From: DASRBN01 sp035294305
Lineage (GTDB): Bacteria > Chloroflexota > Ktedonobacteria > Ktedonobacterales > Ktedonobacteraceae
Length of the DNA stretch: 64,000 nucleotides
NCBI GenBank assembly: GCA_035294305.1
Contig: DATGLD010000021.1
Location: 124,001 to 188,000, forward strand
Direction of reading: 5' to 3'
Shown here: in pieces, positions 7,832 to 15,842 of the stretch
How the letters are laid out: every line of letters starts with the position of its first letter
Numbering within the stretch: the stretch's first letter is position 1
Made by a program: the position numbers and the translations under genes
Notes under the pieces: model-generated
What the model was told of the DNA's origin: nothing
Seen by the model: the letters and a program-made list of their open reading frames with translations, nothing else
Database searches by the model: none

Positions 7832-8482
7832 TCAATCAAAGCGAACTATTAAGCTACTCAATGGCAGACGTTCACGTCGTTGTGGGTCAGCGGCAGCATA
7901 CCCAATCGTAATCAATGCGTGTGGGATGAGCCGTTTATCCAGGTCGAGCGATTTACACACCACCTCCGGGCAGAACAATGGGGCGCACATCCAGCCGCTA
8001 TCAAGTCCCAGATCATAGGCCATCAACAGCATATTTTGAATGGCCGCGCCCAGGCTCTGTATGGCCATAATCGTTTCGTCGTTCTGCCTTTTCTCATCCG
8101 GGTAATGATCAAGGTCTTCAAGATACAGGCATGGAATGATGATGACCGGCGCATTCAGTATACGCTGCCGAGATTTCTCAAGGCGGATATTGACAATCTC
8201 CTCGTCCTGACCATCCAGGCGCAGGTTCTGCAGCCAGGTCTCGCCCATATCCTTGGCAAGCTGGGCTTTGACGGCCTGTCTTGTCAGAACCACAAAGCGC
8301 CAGGGTTGCCTTCCATGAGGCGAGGGGGCCCAGCGAGCGGCCTCTAAAATCTGTTCGATCAGATCGCGCGCTACTGGGCGCATTAAGTATTTACGTACAC
8401 TGCGCCTGCCACGCAACAGGGATGCCAGATTATCCGTCCGGCGAGGCAATGTCACCGCTCGCTGCTCAGATTGTGTTGTCAC
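7832..8482 (-). CDS. Nitroreductase-family protein matching the FbiB C-terminal domain (dehydro-F420-0 reductase)
   Basis: An FMN-binding nitroreductase-fold protein of 216 residues with GTG start behind AAAAGGTGAAG. Motifs include RRSVRKYLMRPV (FMN-binding Arg cluster), ILEAARWAPSPHGRQPWRFVV, and LGLDSGWMCAPLFCP with HALITIGYA at the C-terminus. It corresponds to the C-terminal half of actinobacterial FbiB, which reduces dehydro-F420-0. Here it is a separate gene beside a stand-alone cofE. Its presence suggests that the precursor is made from phosphoenolpyruvate rather than phospholactate. This is an inference from the known pathway, not something the sequence proves. Confidence 0.85.
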   Translation of the reverse strand: MTTQSEQRAVTLPRRTDNLASLLRGRRSVRKYLMRPVARDLIEQILEAARWAPSPHGRQPWRFVVLTRQAVKAQLAKDMGETWLQNLRLDGQDEEIVNIRLEKSRQRILNAPVIIIPCLYLEDLDHYPDEKRQNDETIMAIQSLGAAIQNMLLMAYDLGLDSGWMCAPLFCPEVVCKSLDLDKRLIPHALITIGYAAADPQRRERLPLSSLIVRFD

Positions 8483-8533
8483 GTTTACTCTTCACCTTTT
8501 TAACTGCTAATTATGGGAAGTTCCTGATCCCTT

Positions 8534-8640
8534 TCCACTTGACTTTATCGGGTTTAAGTGTATATTCTCCCATGGAGAAGTGGCAGGACCTGGGCCCTTT
8601 CCCGGCTGGGACTGAAATGGGATTGGAATGGGATCGAAAT
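8534..8640 (+). repeat. Dispersed promoter-hairpin element, copy 1
   Basis: Begins CCACTTGACTTT. A -35-like TTGACT (8539-8544) and -10-like TATATT (8561-8566) are spaced exactly 16 bp. They are followed by hairpin TTCTCC/GGAGAA (8565-8570, 8574-8579), a GTGGCAGGACC segment, stem CTGGG/CCCGG (8590-8594, 8601-8605) and GGGACTGAAA (8608-8617). It lies between cofE and the nitroreductase gene but points against their direction, so it is not their promoter. Two other copies are at 23484 and 49545. Confidence 0.7.
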
Positions 8641-9404
8641 TATCGGAACATATCCATTGATGGATCGCGCAAAAGCGCTCTGATGCCACTCTCTCCATAG
8701 TGATACGGATAACCACGAATGAGGGCGACAGGGACGCGGTCGATCTTTCCCATCACCAGTTCCGCCGCCGATGCCAGCTCATCGGCGGCCGCAATCACGC
8801 TCGCATGCAGCTCATAGCCATAGGGGTCATATTGCCCACGGTAGTCCACAAGCGGCTCGATGCCTGCTAATCCAATAGCCATATTGACCTGCCCATTGCG
8901 CCACGGGCGCCCCCAGGTATCTGAAATAATGATGGCGATATCAAAATCCGATCCTTCGCCTGAAAGCTGCTGCAGGCGCGAACGTAGTTCTCGGGCCGAG
9001 CGATCGGGATCAACCGGCAATAGTGTAATTTCGCGGTCTCCATTGACATTCGATTCGTCGACGCCCGCATTGGCACAGACAAAGCCATGCCTGGTTTCGG
9101 TCAGCAATACTCCACGATCCATACGCACGATACGACGGCTTTCGCGCAATACGACTTCAATGTAGGGCGCGTCTTTTCTACTCTCCAGGGCAGCAATGCG
9201 GGCGAAGTCTGATGGTTCTATCTCATTGAGATTGACGACCCTGCCCTCGGCTTTAGAGACAATTTTTTGCGTTACAACGAGTATATCACCCTGCTGGAGC
9301 GTGAGTTGTTGTCTTTGCATGGCTTCATAGATGAGAAGTCCCAGGTCAGCGCCTGGGGCAATCTCGCCTATGCCGGTAATAGGTAAGATGCGTAGTTCCG
9401 TGAT
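8640..9404 (-). CDS. cofE: Coenzyme F420-0:L-glutamate ligase, apparently with an ATC start codon
   Basis: GTP-dependent ligase that adds the gamma-linked glutamate tail to F420-0. Motifs ILVVTQKIVSKAEGRVV near residue 45, GVDESN near 110, IIISDTWGRPWRNGQVNMAIG near 150 and GYELHASVIAAADELASAAELVMGK are CofE signatures. The first in-frame ATG (9320) would lose the conserved opening strand TELRILPITGIGEIAPGADL. Between a stop codon (TAG) and that strand no ATG, GTG or TTG exists in frame. A perfect AGGAGG (9411-9416) stands 6 bases before ATC, which sits where the initiator ATG is in homologues. With that start the protein has 254 residues, the family length. First gene of the F420 operon. Confidence 0.85.
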   Translation of the reverse strand: MTELRILPITGIGEIAPGADLGLLIYEAMQRQQLTLQQGDILVVTQKIVSKAEGRVVNLNEIEPSDFARIAALESRKDAPYIEVVLRESRRIVRMDRGVLLTETRHGFVCANAGVDESNVNGDREITLLPVDPDRSARELRSRLQQLSGEGSDFDIAIIISDTWGRPWRNGQVNMAIGLAGIEPLVDYRGQYDPYGYELHASVIAAADELASAAELVMGKIDRVPVALIRGYPYHYGESGIRALLRDPSMDMFR

Positions 9405-9508
9405 CGTATGCCTCCTGATAGACTAATAAACAATGCTATTATACGTTCTGCCTTCCTGATACTGCAAATTGTGAAGTATCGAATATCTGACCGGGGTTAT
9501 GTTTTATA

Positions 9509-10498
9509 ATGAAGGCGAAAGCTTTCGAAAGGGGGATAAAAGTTCACTTGGACAAATTGCAATCATCCTCAGCAGTTAACCCTGCTGACCAGGAGCTTCT
9601 TTACTTCTGGGCATTGGGCGACTTGCATTATTGTGCTATTGATGCATGGCAGGCAATTCATACCCGGCGATTGACGCCCATGTTTCGCGACCTCCGTTCG
9701 CTCTGGTCCCGCGAAGGCTATCCCGCATTTTGTGTCTCTCCTGGCGACATTATTGAGAAGAGCGCGCCAGAGAACTTCGAGCTGGCAAAAAAGGAACTTG
9801 AAAACTACCTCGGAAAGGTCCCATTTTATCCCGGACTTGGTAATCACGAGTTGTACGCTGACAGCGATGAGAGTATCGAGAACCTGATTCAAGACTATAC
9901 CATTTTCTGGGGCAAGCCTGTACGTTACTTCTGGGTGGAAAACGGCGTCCTGTGCATCATGCTTGATGCCGTAGGATATCCAGAGCCGTTCTATACGCAG
10001 GAGACGCTCTCCTTCCTGGAAACGGCCCTGGCCAAGCATCCCAGGCAGCCTGCGGTTATCTTTTCTCATTGCTCGCTCTACAATACTGTCCTGGATCGTG
10101 CTGGCGGAAGCGGAAACCAGCTCGATTATCATACGTTGGACCCGTTTTTTGCCATTCAAAATTCCAAACAGGTGCGAGCTATTCTTGCGCGGCACAGGAA
10201 TGCGGGACTCTATCTCAGCGGGCACACACATTCGGGCTGGCAGGCTCCCAATCTTGTCTATACGGAGCAATTGGGCGACCACAGTGTGACATTTCTCAAT
10301 GTGATGTCGCCGTGGTATACAGGATTTCATAAGGGGCCGCGCCTCAGCAGTGATCATACCCATTGCGATTATACACCTGATGCGCCTGATGTTCTGGTTT
10401 CGTTCTCCATCCAGGTGTATCGCGATAAAGCGCTCATCCGCTTGCGCGATCATAGAGGGAGAAGCTGGCGGGCAGAGTGGGTGGTTCCTATTGGCTAG
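9509..10498 (+). CDS. Calcineurin-like metallophosphoesterase
   Basis: A cytosolic two-metal phosphoesterase of 329 residues. All family motifs are present in order: ALGDLHY near residue 37, SPGDIIEK near 77, GLGNHE near 111, FSHCSLYN near 188 and SGHTHSG near 237. No signal peptide or membrane segment is seen. The substrate is unknown. A TATAAT overlaps the ATG, so if that is a real -10 box translation would have to start later, for example at TTG 9548 behind AAAGGGGG. The family alignment does not decide this. It is divergent from cofE. Confidence 0.85.
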   Translation: MKAKAFERGIKVHLDKLQSSSAVNPADQELLYFWALGDLHYCAIDAWQAIHTRRLTPMFRDLRSLWSREGYPAFCVSPGDIIEKSAPENFELAKKELENYLGKVPFYPGLGNHELYADSDESIENLIQDYTIFWGKPVRYFWVENGVLCIMLDAVGYPEPFYTQETLSFLETALAKHPRQPAVIFSHCSLYNTVLDRAGGSGNQLDYHTLDPFFAIQNSKQVRAILARHRNAGLYLSGHTHSGWQAPNLVYTEQLGDHSVTFLNVMSPWYTGFHKGPRLSSDHTHCDYTPDAPDVLVSFSIQVYRDKALIRLRDHRGRSWRAEWVVPIG

Positions 10499-10630
10499 AT
10501 AGCCAGGAGGGCATAGGCCAGCGCCCGGTGAAACTTGCTTTTCATGGAGAACGCTTTATATCTAGATAATGGTATGACTGTTACCATTGCTTTTGAGCTA
10601 TCGATAAATGAAAGGAGTATGCATAGATCT

Positions 10631-10984
10631 ATGCTACGATCACTGGCACGTTTATTACTTTCGGGCATCTTCATCACAGGAGGGGCTGATGCATTTCTGC
10701 ACCCCGGTGGGCGAGTCAATAAGGTTTCCGAGGCCGGTATTCCCCAACCGAAGCAGTCTGTAGAACTGAACGGGCTGGCCATGGTCGTCGGTGGAACGAT
10801 GATGGGAGTCGGATTGGCGCCCAGATTAGGGGCCCTTATTCTTCTTGGCAGCTTATTGCCAACCACATTTGTCGGACATGCATTCTGGCGAGAAGAAGGC
10901 GAAGCAGCAAGAAAGACCCAGGCGACGCAGTTCTATAAGAATCTTGGTTTGCTGGGTGGTTTACTGCTTGTGATTACCGAATAG
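10631..10984 (+). CDS. DoxX-family small membrane protein
   Basis: Four-helix integral membrane protein of 117 residues, starting MLRSLARLLLSGIFITGGADAF, the typical DoxX/SURF4-like opening. Conserved Pro-containing segment FLHPGG and hydrophobic helices near 2-20, 45-65, 70-90 and 102-117 are visible. Its role (oxidative-stress or redox-associated complexes in some bacteria) cannot be assigned here. The start is uncertain: ATG 10619 has GGAG only one base away, and ATG 10631 has it 13 bases away. I chose the latter by similarity. Confidence 0.7.
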   Translation: MLRSLARLLLSGIFITGGADAFLHPGGRVNKVSEAGIPQPKQSVELNGLAMVVGGTMMGVGLAPRLGALILLGSLLPTTFVGHAFWREEGEAARKTQATQFYKNLGLLGGLLLVITE

Positions 10985-11029
10985 TGCAGGTTGGGTGTTT
11001 TCACGCTATAATAGGCTTATACTACCTGC

Positions 11030-11052
11030 AAGGGCGCATTTTATGCGTCCTT
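11030..11052 (+). terminator. Hairpin after the DoxX gene
   Basis: A 10-bp stem AAGGGCGCAT/ATGCGTCCTT with one G-T pair and a 3-nt loop. It is followed by GCTACTATTTTATT, a weak T-rich tail, so it may be a weak terminator between the DoxX gene and the deacetylase. Confidence 0.4.
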
Positions 11053-11088
11053 GCTACTATTTTATTCAATCATGAGAAAGGGGCCAAT

Positions 11089-11823
11089 ATGGGCGAACAG
11101 GAGCAGAATAAAGTCGCGCTGGTCATTGTAGCGCATCCCGATGACGCGGAATTTGGGGCCGCGGGAACAGTTGCTATCTGGGCGCGGGAAGGTTGGGATG
11201 TCTATTATGTTATTTGTACGGATGGTGCGGCAGGCGGCCCTGATGATGCGACCGATGTCGGGCCTGCTGCCAGGCGCAGGGATTCTGAGATACGCAAGAA
11301 TGAGCAGCGAGCGGCAGGGAAGATACTTGGACTAAAAGATGTTGTCTTCCTTGATTATCCCGATGGCCTGTTGGAGCCAACGATTGGGCTGCGGCGCGAT
11401 CTTGTGCGCGTGCTGCGCAAGTACCGGCCCTCGCGGGTGATTTTCCAATCGCCGGATAGAATCTGGACGCCTGCGTTGATGATTCGGCGCTTCCATCCAG
11501 ATCACCTGGCGGCGGGTCGAGCGGCGATGGCGGCGATTTATCCCGCGTCACAAAATCCATGGGATTTTCCAGAACTCCTCGAGGAGGGATTGATGCCGCA
11601 TAAGGTGACCGAAATTTATATTATGGGCGCGCCCGTAGTCAATCATTTCGTAGATATCTCGAGCGTGATTGATCAAAAGATAGAGGCGCTGCTTGCGCAT
11701 CGAAGCCAGTTTCCTGGTGGGGCCGATGAGATTGTGAAGATGATTCGCAAGCGGAGCCACGATCTGGGTGAAAAACACGGGGTAGAATACGCCGAGGACT
11801 TTCACTTTACTGAGAATAAGTAA
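11089..11823 (+). CDS. PIG-L/LmbE-family deacetylase
   Basis: Zinc-dependent N-deacetylase of 244 residues, related to enzymes acting on GlcNAc-linked substrates such as MshB and BshB. The zinc motif AHPDDAEF lies near residue 16, the third ligand in RRFHPDHLAAG near 145. GWDVYYVICTDGAAGG follows the first strand as in the family. The start MGEQEQNKVAL follows GAGAAAGGGGCCAAT. A longer in-frame reading from 10984 lacks a ribosome site. The substrate (mycothiol- or bacillithiol-like precursor, or a glycan) is not decided by sequence. Not obviously linked to the downstream riboflavin locus. Confidence 0.85.
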   Translation: MGEQEQNKVALVIVAHPDDAEFGAAGTVAIWAREGWDVYYVICTDGAAGGPDDATDVGPAARRRDSEIRKNEQRAAGKILGLKDVVFLDYPDGLLEPTIGLRRDLVRVLRKYRPSRVIFQSPDRIWTPALMIRRFHPDHLAAGRAAMAAIYPASQNPWDFPELLEEGLMPHKVTEIYIMGAPVVNHFVDISSVIDQKIEALLAHRSQFPGGADEIVKMIRKRSHDLGEKHGVEYAEDFHFTENK

Positions 11824-11860
11824 GCTTCTCAAATTTTTGTTAGATTGTTAGGTCGTTCCC

Positions 11861-11889
11861 TTGCATTGCGCGCTAGTTTGTGCCATACT
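11861..11889 (+). promoter_or_regulatory. Promoter of the FMN riboswitch-ribXY transcript
   Basis: TTGCAT (11861-11866) and CATACT (11884-11889) with an ideal 17-bp spacer. The predicted start site falls just before the first riboswitch stem at 11901. Confidence 0.65.
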
Positions 11890-11898
11890 CTTATACAG

Positions 11899-12055
11899 AG
11901 ACCTTCGGGGCAGGGTGTAATTCCCGACCGGCGGTATGGTGAGCGCCCGATGACGATTACCAAGCCCGCGAGTGCATGCTCAACTCTATGTTGGTCATGC
12001 ACTGATCCGGTGAGAAGCCGGAGCCGACGGTTAAAGTCCGGATGGGAGAAGGTTC
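11899..12055 (+). promoter_or_regulatory. FMN riboswitch (RFN element)
   Basis: Contains the conserved RFN blocks in order: ACCTTCGGGGCAGGGTG, AATTCCCGACCGGCGGT, AGCCCGCGA, GATCCGGTGAGA, AGCCGGAGCCGACGGT, and AGTCCGGATGGGAGAAGG. The closing stem ACCTTC (11901-11906) pairs with GAAGGT (12048-12053). A variable arm with GAGTGCAT/ATGCACT sits between the third and fourth blocks. It senses flavin mononucleotide and should reduce expression of the riboflavin-uptake genes downstream when FMN is plentiful. Confidence 0.96.
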
Positions 12056-12077
12056 GGCAAATCTGCGGACTGTTTGA

Positions 12078-12168
12078 TTTTGTTGCTTGCTCTCTAGCAA
12101 CAAAAGATGAGGAAGCGGGTGATTGCGAGGGTTGTCCCATATCCTAGGCGGGGACAACTGTAATCGCC
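12078..12168 (+). promoter_or_regulatory. Probable expression platform of the FMN riboswitch
   Basis: Two hairpins follow the aptamer. The first is TTTTGTTGC/GCAACAAAA (12078-12086, 12097-12105). The second is a longer stem with GTTGTCCC/GGGACAAC (12131-12138, 12151-12158), extended by GGTGATT/AATCGCC. Neither ends in a T-run, so control by transcription termination is not obvious. About 130 bases remain before the ribX start. Confidence 0.5.
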
Positions 12169-12300
12169 TGGCTCGTCGTTATCCGCTATGCTCTCCTTGC
12201 GTCTCCCTCATATGCCTCTCCAGGTCAGTTGAATTGACGGCTTCTCATGGAGGTTTCCAGCAGGATTGATCGTCAAGATAGCTTTGACCGAGGGAAGTTG

Positions 12301-13170
12301 ATGAGCGTGACAACCTCTACTTCACAAGACGTATCTGTGGAGATACGTAAGAGTGCGCGCCGTGGCCAAAAAGCGCCATCGTCGTCGTATACGAAGGCGC
12401 GTGCTACTCTGAATGCTACCCAGCGCCTGTTGCTGGTAGTACCCCCTGTTGTGCTGGCTCTGCTTTTGTTGCTGGGCTGGTACGTGAGTACGGTGTATGG
12501 ACATGTCTCCAATTTGCTACTGCCCGCGCCTGCGGATGTCTTCGCCGCGCTGTCGGATGGCCTCACCTCCGGGTGGTTGCTGAGCAATGCATGGATAACC
12601 ATTCAGGAGAGCCTGCTTGGTTTCCTGCTCGCTGTTGTCGTCGCATTGCCACTGGGGTATGGATTGGCAAAATCGCGCCTCATAGCGGCAACCGTCCAGC
12701 CCTACCTGGCGGCAGGGCAGGCTATTCCGGCCATCGTGATTGCTCCTATCCTGATTATATGGGTCGGGTATGGCCTGGTGCCTATCGTTATCCTCTGTAT
12801 GCTGGTTGTGCTATTCCCCATGGTGATTACCACCGAACTGGGGGTACGATCAATCGATCCGACTCTTGTCGATGCGGCGCGGGTCGAGGGAGCGTCCGGC
12901 TGGGCAATGCTGGCGCATATCGAGTTCCCACTGGCTTTACCGGCTATTCTGGCGGCAGTGCGTACTGGATTGACGCTTTCAATTACCGGCGCACTGGTAG
13001 GAGAATTTGTCAGTGCCGGCGGCACAGGACTTGGTGGTTTGCTATTGCAGGCCCAAAACCAGATCAATACGGCATTACTGTTTGCAACACTGATCGTCTT
13101 AGCGGTACTTGCTGCCTTGTATTACGGTAGTTCGTGGTTCCTCATGAAATTGGCTGCGATGATCTATTAA
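12301..13170 (+). CDS. ribX: Riboflavin ABC transporter permease RibX
   Basis: BPD-type inner-membrane permease of 289 residues with about six hydrophobic segments (first near residues 40-60). The ATPase-contact loop EGASGWAMLAHIEFPLALP lies near residue 200, as in the SsuC/TauC-like permeases. The FMN riboswitch upstream and the NMT1/THI5-like binding protein downstream match the RibXY riboflavin uptake system known from Chloroflexi. The start MSVTTSTSQD follows GAGGGAAG. An in-frame ATG at 12247 is possible. No ATPase gene is present nearby, which fits RibXY loci where energising subunits are encoded elsewhere. Confidence 0.85.
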   Translation: MSVTTSTSQDVSVEIRKSARRGQKAPSSSYTKARATLNATQRLLLVVPPVVLALLLLLGWYVSTVYGHVSNLLLPAPADVFAALSDGLTSGWLLSNAWITIQESLLGFLLAVVVALPLGYGLAKSRLIAATVQPYLAAGQAIPAIVIAPILIIWVGYGLVPIVILCMLVVLFPMVITTELGVRSIDPTLVDAARVEGASGWAMLAHIEFPLALPAILAAVRTGLTLSITGALVGEFVSAGGTGLGGLLLQAQNQINTALLFATLIVLAVLAALYYGSSWFLMKLAAMIY

Positions 13171-13220
13171 GCGGCGTTCCACTACATCTTGCAGAATGTA
13201 TACGAATGGAGAGTGTTCAG

Positions 13221-14339
13221 ATGCATAACCATCATCGTCTCAGCTTTGTGCTGTCTTTTTTGCTGGTGTCTACTGTGTTAGAAGTGCTGGTAACCGCCTG
13301 TGGCGGTTCAGGTACCAGTAACGGCAATACCAGTACGACAGGTTGTAAATCGCCGGCGACTGTTTCTACTGCTGCGAGCAATCCGCCTGCCAATCAGCTC
13401 ATCCCGTTGAATGTGCAGAACCATAAGGCTGGCGGTGCTGTGAAGGCGTTGCAAAATGTTTCTATCGGGCTGGGCTACATTCCGGATATTCAGTTTGCGC
13501 CTTTCTATGTCGCGAAAAGTAAGGGGTATTACGCTGCGGCCGGACTGAACGTGACGCTGAATCATGGTATCGTCAACAACCTGCTTGCAGAGCTGGCATT
13601 GGGTCATAATACCTTTGCTTTTGCCGGCGGCGATGAACTCCTGGTCGCGCGCAGCCAGCATTTGCCGTTGATAGATGTTTCAACGATCTTCCAGAAGTAT
13701 CCGGTGAGCCTGATTGTACCCGTCAATTCCCCGATCTGCACACTCGCGGACCTGAAAGGCCATACCATTGGCGAGCCTGGGCCATTTGGTGCGACTTACA
13801 TAGGATTGCTGGCGCTTTTATATCATGCCCATCTCACGCTATCTGATGTGCACGCCGAATCGATTGGATTTACGCAGGTGGCAGCGCTAGTAGGACACAA
13901 GGTCGACGCCGTGATGGGCTACTCGAACAACGAGGCGCTGCAACTGCCTGAACGCGGTTTTCCGGTGCGTACGTTCAATGTCTCCGATTACCAGCCCCTC
14001 GTTTCCAACGGCATTATCGTAACTGAGAGCACGTGGCAAACGCAGCCCCAGCTGGTACGCAGCTTCGTGCAGGCGACGATTCAAGGGCTGCAAGAGGTAA
14101 TTGCGAATCCAAGCGAGGCGGTTCAGATCAGCAAATCCTATGTGCCCGGCATGAATGCCACTACCGCGATGTCGGTATTACAGGCAACCATTCCCATCTG
14201 GAAAGGCGATGGGAAGCATCCTCTGGGCTATAACAATGGCGCGACCTGGCAGTCGATGCAGCAGTTCCTGGTAGCTGAGAAGATCATCCCGTCCGCGCAG
14301 GATTTGTCGCAGGCTTTTACCAATGTGAGTACTTCGTAG
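13221..14339 (+). CDS. ribY: Riboflavin-binding lipoprotein RibY (NMT1/THI5-like)
   Basis: Extracytoplasmic substrate-binding protein of 372 residues. A signal peptide with lipobox LVTACGG near residue 27 predicts a lipid-anchored protein, followed by a Ser/Thr-rich linker. The NMT1-like domain starts with IGLGYIPDIQFAPFYVAKSKGYY and continues with GEPGPFGATYIGLLALL. It should capture riboflavin for RibX. The start at ATG 13221 was chosen behind GGAGAGTGTTCAG. Upstream frames overlap the end of ribX. It is the second cistron under FMN riboswitch control. Confidence 0.87.
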   Translation: MHNHHRLSFVLSFLLVSTVLEVLVTACGGSGTSNGNTSTTGCKSPATVSTAASNPPANQLIPLNVQNHKAGGAVKALQNVSIGLGYIPDIQFAPFYVAKSKGYYAAAGLNVTLNHGIVNNLLAELALGHNTFAFAGGDELLVARSQHLPLIDVSTIFQKYPVSLIVPVNSPICTLADLKGHTIGEPGPFGATYIGLLALLYHAHLTLSDVHAESIGFTQVAALVGHKVDAVMGYSNNEALQLPERGFPVRTFNVSDYQPLVSNGIIVTESTWQTQPQLVRSFVQATIQGLQEVIANPSEAVQISKSYVPGMNATTAMSVLQATIPIWKGDGKHPLGYNNGATWQSMQQFLVAEKIIPSAQDLSQAFTNVSTS

Positions 14340-14515
14340 CGTCCTCCTCGACAAACGGGTGCTGATATTGTTAAATAGAAAAAAGCCGGTGATAGAAAAC
14401 ACATTGGCGCTTCCTTTCTTTGTCGAATATTGGCCTGCTGAAGGGGCAACTGTGCAGGTAGCGCAATTTGACACTGATCTCTCCCAGCATGGCCAGCACG
14501 ACCACAGGAGGATAT

Positions 14516-15244
14516 ATGAACCACACCACTATTGGCGACATCGTGCGGGGAGATCGAGAAATTTTCCCCCCCTACCTCTATGAAGCCTATCAATCGACGC
14601 GGCGTCGCGCACCGCTACTTCCACTCATCGAGGTGCCGCTGACCCTCTCGGAACTGACCGGGCCTGGACCGGCTATCAGCGCCATCACGCCAGAGGACGC
14701 CGACCTCACGCGCAATGCCGGAACCGGTGGTGAGGCTCTCGGGCAGCGCATCGTTGTCACCGGACGAGTCCTTGACGACCAGGGGCATCCCGTGCCCAAC
14801 ACGCTGCTGGAGATCTGGCAGGCCAATGCCGCCGGACGCTACCTGCATAAACGCGATCAATGGCCGGGGCCGCTCGATCCCAATTTCCTGGGCATGGGGC
14901 GTTGTTTAACCAATGCCGAGGGAGTCTATCGTTTCCTGACCATTCGCCCGGGAGCCTATCCCTGGCTCAATCACCCCAACGCCTGGCGACCGGCCCATAT
15001 CCATTTCTCGCTCTTTGGCCCATCGATGCGTTCGCGCCTGGTCACGCAGATGTACTTTCCCGATGACCCGCTGCACGCGCTCGATCCCATTTTGAATGGT
15101 GTGCCAACGGAGCCAGCCCGTCAGCGGCTGATTGCCTTCTATGACCATAATGTGACCGAGCCAGAATGGGCTCTGGGCTATCACTGGGACATCGTGCTTG
15201 CCGGGGCCTCTGCCACGCCATTTGAGCCAGTAAAGGAGGGATAG
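14516..15244 (+). CDS. pcaH: Protocatechuate 3,4-dioxygenase beta subunit
   Basis: Catalytic Fe(III) subunit that, with PcaG, cleaves protocatechuate between the hydroxyls to 3-carboxy-cis,cis-muconate (beta-ketoadipate pathway). The protein of 242 residues has the iron ligands expected of the family: Tyr in AAGRYLHKRDQ near 108, Tyr in RPGAYPW near 145, and the His pair in RPAHIHFSLFG near 158-160. The dioxygenase signature LLEIWQANAAGRY is present. The start MNHTTIGD follows AGGAGG by 6 bases. An in-frame ATG 16 codons upstream lacks a ribosome site. Two bases separate it from pcaG. Confidence 0.96.
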   Translation: MNHTTIGDIVRGDREIFPPYLYEAYQSTRRRAPLLPLIEVPLTLSELTGPGPAISAITPEDADLTRNAGTGGEALGQRIVVTGRVLDDQGHPVPNTLLEIWQANAAGRYLHKRDQWPGPLDPNFLGMGRCLTNAEGVYRFLTIRPGAYPWLNHPNAWRPAHIHFSLFGPSMRSRLVTQMYFPDDPLHALDPILNGVPTEPARQRLIAFYDHNVTEPEWALGYHWDIVLAGASATPFEPVKEG

Positions 15245-15246
15245 AT

Positions 15247-15828
15247 ATGAGCAAGCTCATGCTGACCAGCTCGCAAACGGTCGGGCCGTTTTTCGCGCCC
15301 GCGTTGCTGCGCCCGGATGCGGAACGTCACATTCTGGTTGAACCGCAGACTGCCGGCGAGCGTATTCGCATTGAAGGACATGTCCTGGATGGTGACAGGT
15401 TGCCTGTTCCCGATGCCCTGGTCGAGATCTGGCAGGCTAACGCTCATGGGCGCTATTTCCATCCGTTGGACCAGAGATCGGCGGCCTTGGGCCCCTCCTT
15501 TGTGGGCTTTGGTCGCTCTGGCACCGAGAACGAGGGATTCTACTGGTTTGAGACCATCAAGCCGGGAGCCGTGCCTTTTGATGCAGAGCGCTGGCAAGCG
15601 CCCCATGTCTGTATCACTGTGTTCGCGCGAGGCCTGCTCAACCACCTCGTGACGCGCCTGTACTTCGCCGATGAGCCAACCAATGCCAGCGATCCCATCT
15701 TGCTGTGCGTGCCTGAGAATCGACGCTCGACGTTGCTTGCCTCCCGCCACCAGGAAAGGACGGGCGTCGTCTACCGCTTTGATATCATTCTGCAAGGTGA
15801 GTACGAGACCGTGTTCTTCAACGTCTGA
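15247..15828 (+). CDS. pcaG: Protocatechuate 3,4-dioxygenase alpha subunit
   Basis: Non-catalytic partner of PcaH, 193 residues. It has the family opening LTSSQTVGPFFAPALL, the signature ALVEIWQANAHGRYFHP near residue 60, and FGRSGTENEGFYWFETIKPG. The position equivalent to the beta-subunit iron ligands is degenerate (WQAPHVCITVFARG has one His where PcaH has His-x-His), as expected for alpha. AAAGGAGGG at the end of pcaH serves as ribosome site, so translation is tightly coupled and equal amounts are expected. Confidence 0.95.
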   Translation: MSKLMLTSSQTVGPFFAPALLRPDAERHILVEPQTAGERIRIEGHVLDGDRLPVPDALVEIWQANAHGRYFHPLDQRSAALGPSFVGFGRSGTENEGFYWFETIKPGAVPFDAERWQAPHVCITVFARGLLNHLVTRLYFADEPTNASDPILLCVPENRRSTLLASRHQERTGVVYRFDIILQGEYETVFFNV

Positions 15829-15842
15829 GTAAGGGATGCCAT

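Noticed and set aside
9569..10453. 294-codon frame on the minus strand inside the phosphoesterase gene
   Set aside because: The opposite strand has all metallophosphoesterase motifs. This frame has none and no start signal.
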